Source: VRUE01 sp963705635 (lineage in GTDB: Bacteria > Actinomycetota > Thermoleophilia > Solirubrobacterales > 70-9). From it: 64,000 nucleotides of DNA. The stretch is taken from NCBI GenBank assembly GCA_963705635.1, contig CAVPKH010000003.1, positions 620,001 to 684,000 of the forward strand, read 5' to 3'. Position numbers and translations under genes: made by a program. Positions 18,127 through 31,060 of the stretch are shown piece by piece. Position 1 is the first letter of the stretch, and the number at the start of each line of letters is the position of its first letter. Under the pieces are notes generated by a model. That model worked only from the letters and a program-made list of their open reading frames with translations, did no database searches and was not told where the DNA came from.

Positions 18127-19823
18127 GCCGCAGTGGAACCGTCGAATGGGTCGAACTCGGCCATCAGCGCTTCGATGCGCTCGCCCCAGATCTCGCTGTG
18201 GAGCCACATGTTGTACTCGCTGGGAACCCGGCGGGCGTCGGCGACGTAGGACTGGCCCTCGAGGTGGTAGAGCTCGACCGATCGGCAGGTACCAGTTCTC
18301 GTGCCCGGCCTCGGCCAGCCGCAGGCACAGCTCGGAGTCCTCGTAGTCGCCCTGCACGTAGTGGAGCGGCAGGCCGCCCACCTCGTCGTAGAGCTCGCGG
18401 TCGACCATCATGCAGGCCGCCGTCACCGCGGGCACCGGCGCGGGCGACGTTGGCTGCCGGGAAGTCCCGGTGCAGGCCCTTGAAGCAGTGGGCGTTCTCC
18501 CAGAGCTCGCCGCCGGTGCCGCGATGGAAGTAGAGGCCGGCGTGCTGCAGCGAGTCGTCCTCGTAGAGCAGCTTCGGGCCGAGCGCGCCGATCTTCTCCG
18601 TCGGACTCGTAGAAGGTCGCGCATCGTCGCCGAGCCAACCCGGGCGGTCGGGGATCACGTCGGAGTTGAGCAGCAGCAGCAGCTTCGCCTCGCGAGGCCT
18701 CGATGCCGTGGTTGTTGGCCCCGGCGAACCCGGCGCCCGCGGTCAGGTTGACGACCTGGAACGGCAAGCCGGTAGAGGGCGAAGAGTTCGCCGCGCCTTC
18801 TCCGCCAGCTCTTCCTTCTGCTCGGCCGAGTCGAGCACGTAGATCAGCTCGGCTTCGGCGAAGTCGGGGTCGGTCGAGAACTGGAGCAGCTGGTGCTCGA
18901 TGAAGTCGAGCCGCTTGTAGAGGGGGACGACGATCGAGACCGCCGGCGCCGTCGGCGGCTCGCCGTAGAGGTCGATCGAGTCGACTTCCGATTCGCCGAC
19001 GATCCGCTCCTGCAGGCGGGTCAGGGCGTGACGTCCGTGTCGTGCCGCCAGCTCGCCGCCGACGGGCCCGCGGCTGTCCGAGCTCGCCGAGGATCGTCGC
19101 TCGCACCGCCTGCGGGTCGACGACCGGGTCCGGGCAGCGGACCTCGACCTGCGATCCCGTCGCGAGGTCCGCAGCTCGGCTATCCAGCCGCTCGCGAGCA
19201 GGCTCGGCGCCGGCAGCTCGATTAACGCCGTGAAGCCGTGGTCCTGGCGTGCGGTTGCCGCTGCAGGCCGGCGTAGAACTGGACGACATCGGGCCGCTCG
19301 TAGCCGGAAGGCGATCGTCGGTGACCGCGACCCGTGCTCCCTCAGGCGAGACGAAGCGTGACCTCGCCCGCGCCGTCCTCGTCGTGCATCCAGCCGTTGA
19401 CCCAGAACGAGCGCTCGTCGACGGCGAGGATCTGTTCGACGGCGAGGCCGACCGGCTGCACGCGCCTCGACCGCGCAGCGCGGGCAGCCGCTCGCGCAGG
19501 ACCTCGCGGATCTCGTAGAGGGAGCTGCTGAGCTCGAGCGAACCGAGCTCTTCCAGTAGCGGTCGAGGAGGCGAGGTCGCTCGAGCGATCTCGCGTCGCG
19601 GCGCGCGGCGTCGAGGCCGGCCAGCTCCTCGCGGAGCAGCGCCTTCAGCTCGCCCGACCTCAGCCCGCTGCGTCGGAGCGCTCGCGGCCGCGGCCGCAGC
19701 TCGACGCGGGCTCCCGTCTCGACCGACCAGCTGCGACCTCGGCGGCAAGCCGGGCAACGCTTCGCACTCCGAGCGCCGCGACCGCCGCGTCGCCGGTCCT
19801 GCTCCGCTGATCGTCTCAGGCAT
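18123..19823 (-). CDS. GT2 glycosyltransferase 'E' with N-terminal coiled region and 'RPDVV...GF' module
   Basis: ATG at 19823 overlaps the GT4 stop by eight bases. The N-terminus (SGELKALLREELAGLDAARR, PRLLDRYWKS) is charged and helical. A module copy follows with RPDVVQFYAGLQRQPHA, HGFTALIELPAPSLLASGWI and GSQVEVRCPDPVVDP. The GT2 domain starts VSIVVPLYKRLDFIEHQLLQ and includes DFAEAELIYVLDSAEQKEEL, GLPFQVVNLTAGAGFAGANN, KIGALGPKLLYEDDSLQHAG, LYFHRGTGGELWENAHCFKG and ACMMVDRELYDEVGGLPLHY, ending YNMWLHSEIWGERIEALMAE. This arrangement resembles rhamnosyl-type GT2 enzymes. About 565 aa; frame breaks through the middle. Confidence 0.7.
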
Positions 19824-21117
19824 TGACCGCCACCTCCTCTCGGCTGCTCGAGCAGCTCGCCGTACAAGTCCAGCAGCCGCGCAACGTGGGCGTCCATCGA
19901 GTACGGCTCGCGGATGCCGTCGCGCAGCGAGCGCCACAGCCGCGGGTTCGCGGTCGCCTGCTCGATCGTCCGCGCCAGGCTGTAGGGCGTCGCCGACGCG
20001 GAAGTGGAGCCCGTCGACGCCGTCGCGGACCTTCTCCGCCATGCCGCCGACGTCGCTGCAGATGACCGGCCGCCGGTGGAAGAAGGCCTCCTGGATCACC
20101 AGCGGCGAGTTCTCCCACCAGATCGACGGGACGAGGACCCAGTGCAGGTCCGCCATCAGGTTCGGCAGCTCGTGCGTGGTCGTAGGGGCCGCGGAAGGTG
20201 ACGCTGTCCCGCAGCTGCCTCGAGCAGCTGCGGCGAATTCCTCCTGGAACTCCTGCGGTCTGCAGCTCGAGGTTGGCGCCGTGCAGCCAGAGGTGCGCGT
20301 CGACGTCGTCGTCGAGCAGCGCCATCGCCTCCAGCATCACCTTCGCTCCCTTGAAGTGGCTGAGCTGGCCGAAGAAGCCGATGTTGGCGGGCGACTTCGT
20401 CTGTCGCGGGTCGGGCGCGCGCCGGTCGGGCGCGAGCCGGCCGTACTCCTCGACCTCGATCCGCTCCGGCTCGATCCCCCAGCGCAGGTACTTGTCCATC
20501 AGCTGCGCGCTCGGGGCGAGGAAGCGGTCGACGTTCTCGAAATGGCCCTTGACGAAGCGCTCGCGCAGGAAGAACGACTGCGGGCTGATCTCCGGGAAGC
20601 ATTCGTGGCAGCGCCGCGGCGAGGCTTCGCCGCAGAGCTCGTCGCTGAAGGTGCGCACCATCTGGCCGTGGCGGTGGCAGATCGGCAGGAACTCGTGCAG
20701 CGTGTAGACGATCGCCGCGTCGGGCAGCACGCGGCGGATCTGGCTGAGCAGGTCGAGGCCGATGAAGTGGGTGTGCTGGAGGTGGACGACGTCGGGCCGC
20801 TGCGCGAGCAGGAAGTCGGTGAGGTGGCGGGAGTAGAGCGCCTTGTCGCGCGAGGTCGAGGGTGAAGAAGTCGAAGTGCTCGGTCTCGGTGAAGACGAAG
20901 TACTGGTTCGGGTCGCCGTTGACCGACGCTGAACGGCGTGCCCGGGTGGGCGACCCGCCGGCGGGCGACGTTGGAGCCGATCCGCGCCAGCAGGACGGCT
21001 CGACCCCCGGCTGTCTCGCGCATCGCCTCGTACAGCTCCAGCGCGTAGGCCTCGGCCCCGCCCGGGTGCAGCGTCGGGTGGTTGTGGGACGACGTAGAGA
21101 ACGCGCAGATCGCTCAT
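19816..21117 (-). CDS. GT4-family glycosyltransferase (GT-B fold)
   Basis: ATG at 21117 (MSDLRVLYVVPQ) follows GGGAGG. Identified pieces: YSRHLTDFLLAQRPDVVHLQ, HTHFIGLDLLSQIRRVLPDA, AIVYTLHEFLPICHRHGQMV, LCGEASPRRCHECFPEISPQ, RFLAPSAQLMDKYLRWGI, NIGFFGQLSHFKGAKVMLEA and LVPSIWWENSPLVIQEAFFH, the last being the GT4 donor-site E(x7)E-type region. Then DVGGMAEKVRDGVDGLHFRV. It carries the paired-Cys insert (C..PRRCHEC) seen in some actinobacterial GT4 proteins. About 430 aa, with frame breaks at both ends and near 20,230. Likely adds one sugar to the growing glycan in the cytoplasm. Confidence 0.8.
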   Translation of the reverse strand: MSDLRVLYVVPQPPDAAPGRGRGLRAGAVRGDARDSRGSSRPAGADRLQRRPPAGRPPGHAVQRRSTATRTSTSSSPRPSTSTSSPSTSRDKALYSRHLTDFLLAQRPDVVHLQHTHFIGLDLLSQIRRVLPDAAIVYTLHEFLPICHRHGQMVRTFSDELCGEASPRRCHECFPEISPQSFFLRERFVKGHFENVDRFLAPSAQLMDKYLRWGIEPERIEVEEYGRLAPDRRAPDPRQTKSPANIGFFGQLSHFKGAKVMLEAMALLDDDVDAHLWLHGANLELQTAGVPGGIRRSCSRQLRDSVTFRGPYDHARAAEPDGGPALGPRPVDLVGELAAGDPGGLLPPAAGHLQRRRRHGGEGPRRRRRAPLPRRRRPTAWRGRSSRRPRTRGCGARCATASASRTRWTPTLRGCWTCTASCSSSREEVAVNA

Positions 21118-21130
21118 GCGCCTCCCTCTC

Positions 21131-23392
21131 CTACTTCATGTATCGCTCCTCCCGCTCGTTCAGCTCGAAGACGCGGCACAGGTGGCGCTGGTCCGCGACG
21201 TTCCGGCAGTTCTCTTCGATCTCGGCGGCGACTGCGCCGGTGCTCGGCGAGCCATTCGTCAGAGCGTCGCGCGGCACGACCAGGTACTCGGCTCCCGCCA
21301 GCAGCCGCGCGGCGCAGCTGCGGCAGGGCGTCCCCTCCGGCGAGTCTCGCCGACCAGCAGGCGCGTCGGTCCGCAGCGGCGCCAGTGCCGGCGCCACGCC
21401 GTCCTCGACCTCGAGCACCGACCAGCCGCCGTGCCGCTCGTCGACGAGCCCCTCGAGGAAGTCGCGGAGCTGCTCGACCGAGGCCCGCGGCCGCGTCGAT
21501 CGACCGGCGAGCCGGGACGCGCGCTGAGGCTGCCGGCGCCGAGCCCGTAGATCAGGCAGGCGTCCTCGGACGTCGGCGACCAGCTCGCCGTGGCTGGCGA
21601 GGTGCGTCGCCAAGCCCGCGTAGAAGTCGAGCCACCAGCGGGCGGTCGCGGGCAGCACCAGGTATTCGGCGCCGCCGCCGCCGCAGCTCCTCCAGCTCGG
21701 CCGATCGCCGTGGCGCTGTCGAGCGGGTGGTGGCCGGCGTAGCCGCCGGCAGCGTCCTGCGGGAAGTGGGCGGCCGCGCATGCCGGGCAGCTCGACCAGC
21801 GCCGCGTCGCCCTTGCTGACGACCAGCACCGAGGACCCCGGCGGCACGGTGCTGAGTCGACAGCGGCCTGAATGCGGCCGACCAGCTCGCGCGTACTCGG
21901 CCTGCCCCGAGCCGTCCGTTCGCGCTCATCCGACCTCCTCCCGGACGACGTCCTGGCGCAGGGCGCGCCGAGCTCGTAGATCGTGCAGACGCCGAGCTCC
22001 GTCGGCCGGCGTAGCGATCGCGCAGGTGCGCGGCAAGCTCCGCGTAGTGGTCGAGCCACCAGTAGGCGGTCGCCGGCAGGACCAGGTAGTCGGCGCCGCG
22101 CTGCCCGCAGCTCCTCCAGCTGGGCGATCGCGTCCTCGCCGTCGCTGGGATGGTGACCCAGGTAGCGACCCGTCGGCGTCCTGGGGGAAGTGGCCGGCGT
22201 CGACGGTCGCCGAGGTCGACCAGCTCGCGGTCGCCGCGGCTGACGACGAGCACCGTCGCCCCGCCGGGCACCCGCTCGGCGACCGCGGCCCGGACCTGCT
22301 CGACCATGCTGGCGATAACCGAGCCCCTCCGCCGGCGACGGCAAACCGCTCCTGTAGCGCGCGCGCCTCGGCTTCGAGCCGATGCGCCTCGGCCAGCAAC
22401 GCCCGGTGGTCGACCGGCGCGGCCGCTGCTTCGCCGAGCTGGCGGGGCTGCGATCCGGCCAGCGCGCGTCAGCCGCACCACCTCGGCGAGCAGGTCGGCG
22501 ACCTGGCCGGCGTAGGACTCGCAGCAGCCGCTCGAGCTCGACCTCGCGATCCGGCGGCGACGCTCGCCAGCAGCGGCGAGACCGAGAGCCGCAGCGGGTA
22601 GGCGTCCGGGTACTCGACCTCGATCAGGCCGTCCTCGGCGTAGACGGCGAGGTCGTCGCGGCGGACGCGCTCGCGCCAGCGCTCGCCGGTAGAGGGCGAC
22701 GCTGCGCTCGAAGCGGTCGCGGCGACCGCGCGAGGCCGACTCCAGGTGGACGACGACCGCCTCGTGGCAGTAGTGGACCTCGCCCCCGGCCTCGCCGATG
22801 CCGCAGGCAGAGGTCGACGTCCTCGAGCGAGTTGAGGAAGCCGCTGTCGAAGCCGCCCGACCCGCTCGAAGGCGGCGCGGCGGACCAGCATGCAGGCGCC
22901 GGTGACCGCCTGCAGCCGGCGCGAGCGTGTCGACCGCCGGGTGGTCGGCCGGGAAGCCGGCGTAGAGGTTGTGCGGGTAGCCGTCCTGGCCGAAGACGAC
23001 GCCGGCGTGCTGGACGGTGCCGGTCGGGTAGAGCAGCTTCGCGCCGACCACCGCGGCCTCGGGGTGCGCCGTCGGCGTAGCCGACGAGCGCCTCGAGCCA
23101 GCCCGGCCGCGGCTCGGTGTCGTTGTTGAGGAAGACCAGCAGCTCGCCGCTCGCGGCCGCGGCGCCGTCGTTGCAGGCGCCGCGCGAAGCCGACGTTCTC
23201 GCGCCAGCGCGCAGCGGCTGGATCGCGGTCGCCGTAAGCCGGCGCAGCAGCTCCGGCGTCTCGTCGCTCGAGGCGTCGTCGACGACGATCACCTCGCAGT
23301 CTCGCGGCAGGTCGGCGAGCAGGCGTCGAGGCAGCGCCCGGTCAGCGCCGCGCGGTCGTGGACCGGGATCACGATCGAGGTCGCGCGCTCAT
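21131..23392 (-). CDS. GT2 glycosyltransferase 'F' followed by coiled coil and up to three 'VLVVSRGD...WWL' domains
   Basis: ATG at 23392 overlaps the upstream stop (ATGA). The GT2 part reads TSIVIPVHDRAALTG, RVIVVDDASSDETPELLRRL, GELLVFLNNDTEPRPGWLEA, VGAKLLYPTGTVQHAGVVFG and FDSGFLNSLEDVDLCLR. A coil (LLAEAHRLEAEARALQERF) leads into copy 1: VRAAVAERVPGGATVLVVSR, AGHFPQDADG, a GHHPSDGEDAIAQLEELR-like stretch and GADYLVLPATAYWWLDHYAE. Copy 2: VLVVSKGDAALVELPG, then AEYLVLPATARWWLDFYAGL. Copy 3 is divergent: RHGGWSVLEVEDGV...AEYLVVPRDAL. It ends VFELNEREERYMK at 21131. It may be one ~750-aa polypeptide or two genes; frame breaks prevent a decision. Confidence 0.6.
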
Positions 23393-25887
23393 CGCCGGGC
23401 CTCCTCCTCGAGCAGGAAGATCGCGCCGGCTCGCTCGTCGGAGACGACGGCTCGGTAGCGCGCTTCGAGGTGCTCGCGCAGGCCCTCGTAGTGGCTCAGC
23501 CACCAGCGGTAGGTCGGCGGCACGACCAGGAGCTCGGCGCCGCTGCTCGCGCAGCGCCTCGAGGTGGCCGATCGCCTCCTCGCTGTCGGCGGGATGGTGG
23601 CCCGCCCAGCCGCCGTCCTCGGCCTGCGGGAAGTGCTGGGCGCGCGCGGCCGTTCGAGCTCCAGCAGCGCCTCGTCGCCGCGGCTGACGACCAGCACGGT
23701 CGCGTCCGCCGGCACGGTCGCGCAGACCGCTTCGCGCAGCTGCTCGGCCTCGCGCTCGTAGCGCGGGTTCGGGCGCCGCCCGTAGGGCTGCCAGGGCTGG
23801 CCCCACTTCTCCGCGTAGCGCTGCTGGTTGGCCGCGAGGATGCGCGCGGTACTCGCCGTCGGCGACGAGCTCGCCCGAAGGAGGCCTCGCCGAAGTGGTG
23901 GACGACGACGTCCTCGGCGCAGCGCAGCTCGTAACCGGCCGCGCCGGGCGCGGTCGGCGTAGTCGTCGTCCTCGAGCAGCCCGACCTCGTAGCGCTCGTC
24001 GAGCGGCGCCGAGGCGGAGGATAGGTCTGGCGGCGCATCGCCAGGCAGAACATCGCCGGCGTGCCGCATCTCGAGCCAGTCGCCGGCGTGCTCGCTCGGC
24101 GCGGCGGGCGGCGAACTCGAGGAACTCGCCCCAGGTCCGGTAGTCGGTCGTCGATCTCGGCCTCGTTGCCGATCCGGTTGGTGACCGGGCCGACGAGGCC
24201 GACCTCCGGGTTGCGCAGGTGGCGCACCAGCCGCGGCGAGCCAGCCCGGCGGCACCATGCGTGTCGTTGTTGAGCAGGACGAGATGATCGCCGCCGGCGA
24301 GGCCGAGGCCCTGGTTGCAGGCCGCGCGCGAAACCGGCGTTGCGGCCGTTGAGGAGGACCCGGACCCGGGCGTCGCGCTCGGCGAGCCGGGCGAGGTACG
24401 CGGGGGTGCCGTCGCTCGGAGCCGTTGTCGACGACGATCAGCTCGAACTCGACCTCGCCTCCGTGTTGGCGAGCACGCTCTCCAGGCAGAGGCGGGTGAA
24501 GGGGAGGTTGTCGTAGGTGACGACGACGATGCTGGCGCTGCCCGCGCCGCATCGCCGGCGGCCTCGTGATGGCGCGACGGTCGGCTGGCGCTGCGCCGCC
24601 TCGACCGTCGCCCGCGGCAGCACCGTCGGCCGCCGCGAGACCGGCTCGAGCGGCGATCTCGGCCGGGAAGACCGGTGGACGCGCCGCCGCGCGCCGCGCG
24701 CTGCGCCGAGCGCACGCCGAGGTCGTCGAGCAGCGGCCGCAGCACCACCTCGTGGCTGAAGTACTCGCGGCCGATCTCGCGCGCGGCGCGGGCGTGGCGC
24801 GCGTAGTCGGCGTCGATCGCCTCGACCGCCGCCAGCGGCCTCGTCCGAGCGAGTCGAAGGCGAACAGGCCCTCGCCGCGTCGGCAGGACGTTGCCGAAGC
24901 CGGTGTCCTGGGTGATCACCGGGCGGCCGGAGGCGAGGTAGGTGGCGCTGCGGTCGCTGAACCAGCCGGTGCGCAGGCGCACGTTCTGGTCCTTGGCGAC
25001 CGTGAACTCGCCGCGCGAGGCGCCGATGTAGTCGCGGTAGCGATCGATCCCGCGCGAGACCTCGAGCCCGTCGCGGACCCGCCAGCCGCGCTGCCGCAGC
25101 ATCTCGCGTTCCGAGCTGCTCGCAGCTGCTCAGCGCCAGCTCGAAGGCCTGCGCCGGTGCGCTCGCGGCAGGTCGAGGTACTTGAGGAACTCGTGGTGCT
25201 TGCTCCAGGTGTAGCGCTCGCCCTCGAAGGTGACGTCGCGCCAGTCCTGGCGCCAGTTGCCGATCGTCGTGAAGACGATCGGCCGGCTGCGGCGAGCGGT
25301 CCGGCCAGAGGTCGAGCACCACCGGCTGGCGGGTCGGCAGGAAGCGCGAAGCGGTCGCTGACGCGGCAGCCCGCAGTCCGGGCTTGCCCCAGTTCTCGGC
25401 GAAGGTGAAGAAGGCGCAGTGCGGCTCGAGGAAGTCGAGCGTCTCCTGCACGCCCGTGGTGCAGCTCGAGCTGCAGCTGGACCGGGTCGGTCTCGAGGTA
25501 GACGAGCCGGCCGGTGGCGGCCAGCTCGGGCAGCGGCTGCGGTGCCGCCGTGCAGGTTGATCAGCAGGTCGGCCGAGCCGTAGAGGCGTTCGAGCTGCGG
25601 CTCGCTCATCCCGAAGCAGCGGCCGTCGTCGTGCAGCGCCCGGAAGGCCCAGCGGTCGGCGAGGCCGAAGCGGCGCATGATCGCGGCGATGAACTCGGCC
25701 GCCAGCGCCGAGCTGTCGTCGTCCTCGTCGCGTCATCAGCATCGAGGGCGTGCGGGCGTGGGTCTCGACGTAGTAGGCCTCGAAGCCGAGCCGCTCGAAG
25801 CCGAGCAGGTAGTGGAGGTTCTGCCAGACGACGCCCGGCCACCGGCATCTTGGTCATCATCCCGAGCAGGACGACCTTGGGCGCGAC

Positions 25888-25891
<4 letters not shown>
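23389..25891 (-). CDS. GT-B-like paralogue 'd' apparently fused to GT2 'G' and a 'WWL' domain
   Basis: ATG at 25891 overlaps the ABC exporter stop (ATGA). The first ~400 residues are the fourth GT-B-like copy: MTKMPVAGVVWQNLHYLLGF, ERLGFEAYYVETHARTPSML, EPQLERLYGSADLLINLHGG, RTGWFSDRSATYLASGRPVI, TQDTGFGNVLPT. A Pro/Arg linker follows (EPVSRRPTVLPRATVEAAQR), in frame with the GT2 domain SIVVVTYDNLPFTRLCLESV, then HLVLLNNDT, NPEVGLVGPVTNRIGNEAEI and HFGEASFG. The C-terminus is a 'WWL' domain: ATVLVVSRGDEALLELERP, AQHFPQAEDGGWAGHHPADS, LVVPPTYRWWLSHYEGLREH. It would be ~830 aa if fused. No stop or start separates the parts, but many frame breaks weaken that statement. Confidence 0.6.
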
Positions 25892-27889
<1,998 letters not shown>

Positions 27890-27932
27890 CGCGGCGCGTC
27901 CCCTCGTCCGGGCAGGGCCGCTGCCTGGCGGA

Positions 27933-30505
27933 TCAGACTGCCGCCTCGGCCGGCCCCCGCGCTGCGGGCCATTCCTCGGCAAGCGGTTTCGGCGCGGGCA
28001 GTGGCGTGGCCGCCTGCTCCCCGCCGCCCTGTCCCGGCTCTTCCTCATCCTCCATCCGGCGCAGTTGCGAGACCGCCAGGCTCAGCGCCGTCCCGGTCCC
28101 CTCGATCCCGAAGGAAACCAGCGCGATCAGCGCGATCGCGAGCGTGACGCCAATGCCAAGCTGGCCTTCCAGTAGCGCGTACACGGTGAGGACGGCGAGC
28201 ACGATCACCGCCGCCAGCCCCCGGCCGGTCGCCCGCGGCCAGATCCTCGCCCGCAGCAGCTGCCTGCCGGAGCCGTGCTCCTCGACCGCGGTGCGGATCT
28301 TGACCCCGCCGAGCGGGCCGGCGCGGAGCTCGAGGTCCCAGCGGTCGAAGGGGCCGCCGCTGCGGACCAGGCCACCCCTTGCCGCCAGCGAGTCCTGAAG
28401 CTGCTGGAGGCGGGCCTGGGGCGCCTGCCAGCTCTCACTCCAGACCTCGACCGTGCGCGGCCGCGGCCAGGCTGCGCCGGGCCGCAGGCGTCGGCGCCAG
28501 GGCGAGAGCCCGCCGTCGCAGCCGGCCGGCCAGGCGCGCCACCGGCTGCAGGAAGAAGAGCAGCGCGGTCAGGTCGCGGCGCTGGAGCGTCTCCAGGCCG
28601 AGCGGCCCGGCATCGCCGGGTTTGCCGCCCAGCCGAACGAAGAACGCCCGCCGAGGAGACCGCGATGGCGCCGACGCAGAAGCCCGGTAGGGCGAGGAGC
28701 AGCGGCGACCAGAGCGTGCCCAGCGCCGAGACGAGCCCGAGAGCGCCGATCAGCAACAGGCACTCGGGAGCCAGCAGAAAGCTCGAGAACGTGCCGGGGG
28801 CGGGCTCGTAGATCGACTGGAAGAGGCCACCGCCCCAGGTCCCGTAGCGAATCATCGGCCGCCGCCGCGAGGGGCCCGTCGCGGGCGAGTCGTAGATCCG
28901 GCCCGACCAGCGCGAGGAGCCGGCCCGGTTGTAGCGGCTCGGCCACTTGCGCTCCAGCAGCGCCTCCGCCTCGCCGTATCCGTACTGCTGCCGAGGTAGC
29001 GGCGGACCGAGTCGCGGCGGCGGTGCATCACCACCGCACCGGCGCTGAAGCCGAGCGTGCGGCCCGATTCCTGCAGGCGCCAGCAGACGTCGACGTCGTC
29101 GCCGGCGACCCGGAAGCGCTCGTCGAAGCCGCCGATCTCCTCCAGGGCCGATTTGCGGAAGGCCATGTTGCAGCCCGGCACGTGCTCGGCCTCGCGATCG
29201 GAGATGAGCACGTGGATCGGGCCGCCGGGCGCGGCGGCGACGCATTCGGCGACGAGGCCGTCGTCGTCGGGGGCGATGTTCGGCCCGCCGATCCCGGCGT
29301 GGCCGTTTGCGCGCAGCGACGCGGCTATGTAATAGAGCCAGTCATGGTCGGGATAGGCGTCGTCGTCGAGGAAGGCGACGATCTCCCCGGTCGCGTTGGC
29401 GATGCCGACGTTGCGGGCGTGGCTGAGGCCGCGATGCTCGGTCTCGACCAGGCGGCGCGCCGTGGCTCCTGGCGATCTCGGCCGAGGCGTCGCTGGAGCC
29501 GTCGTTGACGACGATCACCTCGAAGTCCGGGTAGGTGAGCGTGCACCAGCCGCGCCAGGCACTCGGTCAGCGTGCTCTGGCCGTTGTGGGTGCAGACGAC
29601 CACCGAGACCCGCGGCCAAGGGCCTGGCGGCGGAGAATGGCGCCCCGGCGAAGGCGTCGCGAATCGCCGCGAGCGCGGGCTTCGGCTGCCGCTGCCGGTC
29701 GACCAGGCCGAAATCCCAGTCGGTGACGTCGTGGCCGCCGCGATGCCACTCGTCGGTCCAGGAGAAGACGAAGACGCCCGCGGCGCCGGTGCCGAAGGCG
29801 TGGCGCACCTGCCACTCCAGCGCCTTTGCCTGAGCCGCCTCGCCGTTGCGGCGGCTGTCGATGCCGACCTCGGTGATCAGCAGCGGCCGGTCCCCGGAGA
29901 GGTTCTGCAGGCGCGCCAGGTAGGACTCGAAGGTGCGCTCGTCCTCGAGGAAGACGTTGAAGCAGGTGAGATCGAGGAAGGGCAGCTCGAGGTACTCGGT
30001 GGAGGGGTAGTTGACGTAGGTGAAGAGGCCCTCGGGGTCCTCGGCCTTGGCCTCCCAGTAGAGGCGCTCGAGAAAGCGCTCGATCTCGCGCTTGCCGTGC
30101 CAGCGCACGATCGCGGCCGGAATCTCGTTGCCCACCGCATAGCAGAGGATCGCCGGGTGCGCCTCGCAGGCCCGCACCTGGGCGGCCACCCTGGCGACGA
30201 TCGCGTCGGCCCTGCCCGGGTCGTCGAGGAAGGCGACGTGCTGCTCCCAGGCCAGCCCCACCATCACCTTCAGGCCGTGGGCCTGCGCCAAGTCCAGCAG
30301 CCACAGCCGGCGGCGGCTCGTAGGTGCGCAGCGAGTTGATCCCGGCCGCGGCCATCGCCTCGAAATCGGCGCTCACCTGCTGGGGCGGGGGCAGCGACCA
30401 GCCGTCGGTCGAGCGGAACGTGCCGTAGGTTGCCCCGCGCACGTGCAACTTCTCGGATCCGAGAACTATCGACCTGCCGTGAATCTGGGGTCGGGTAACT
30501 GACAT
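27933..30505 (-). CDS. Glycoside hydrolase (TIM barrel)-GT2 fusion with C-terminal membrane helices
   Basis: First gene of the operon, ATG at 30505 (MSVTRPQIHGRSIVLGSEKL). Residues ~20-320 are a GH2/GH5-like barrel: RGATYGTFRSTDGWSLPPPQ, ILCYAVGNEIPAAIVRWHGK (acid/base NE), DRPLLITEVGIDSRRNGEAA (nucleophile-type TEVG) and FVFSWTDEWHRGGHDVTDWD. Removing one T near 29,615 joins it in frame to the GT2 domain VSVVVCTHNGQSTLTECLAR, GEIVAFLDDDAYPDHDWLYY, EHVPGCNMAFRKSALEEIGG and DDVDVCWRLQESGRTLGFSA. Membrane helices follow (PECLLLIGALGLVSALGTLW; IVLAVLTVYALLEGQLGIGV) and an acidic tail. About 857 aa. This fusion is known from other surface-glycan loci; hydrolase activity is inferred from the two Glu motifs. 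Confidence 0.8.
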
Positions 30506-30887
30506 GGCCCTGGATCTAGTTGCCGCTCGATCCACCTCCCCTGAGCTGCGGTCGGTCTGACGCTGACCGAATATCCCTGTCCCGCTGCCCAGGCAACGTT
30601 CGACTCCCCAAGAAACATAGCGATTTGTTAGCAACAAATCTCATCGGGCCTGCTTGGAGCGCCCGCGATATTTCGCTCTCTGCTGCCGTTTCATGGGTCG
30701 CTATCGACTAACCGGGAGCGCATCTTGAGAAACCTGAGAATTTCTTCCCAATCCCGGGATCACTTTCGCCATCGCCGCTCGCCAGCAGCGAGGATGGCGA
30801 GCTCCCCGTATCTCTCGGGTGGCGGCTTGGCTCTGGCAAGTCAAATGCCAATGAGGCGATTTAGCCTCCCTTCACCCCGGGGTCCCG

Positions 30888-30934
30888 TTCTCGAGCTCGG
30901 GGAGCTCGCGCTCTACCAGTTGAGCTACGTCCGC
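30888..30934 (-). pseudogene. Truncated tRNA-Gly (5' half only)
   Basis: Read leftward from 30934: GCGGACG-TA-GCTC-AACTGGTA-GAGC-G-CGAGC-TCCCCGA-GCTCG-AG. This matches the intact tRNA-Gly at 1719-1791 through acceptor 5' strand, D arm and anticodon arm. Differences lie in the D loop and the anticodon loop (TTCCCAA to TCCCCGA, with the invariant T33 lost). Similarity ends right after the anticodon stem: the T arm and the acceptor 3' strand are missing. It cannot form a tRNA. It lies in the same orientation as the intact gene and also keeps the CTCTAGAA box upstream. Confidence 0.85.
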
Positions 30935-31060
30935 GCCGATCGCATTTCTAGAGGCCGATCCCCTGCCCTCCGCCAGCAGCCGGAGACCGGCCCACCATGC
31001 CCTAGCGATGCTTGAAAATCTGCACGCTGGGCGCCACAGGGCTCACTTTTGTGATCGTCA

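Noticed and set aside
30520..31015. Short open frames on the right-hand strand in the divergent spacer
   Set aside because: No ribosome site or plausible protein; the frames run through the tRNA remnant and the operon leader.
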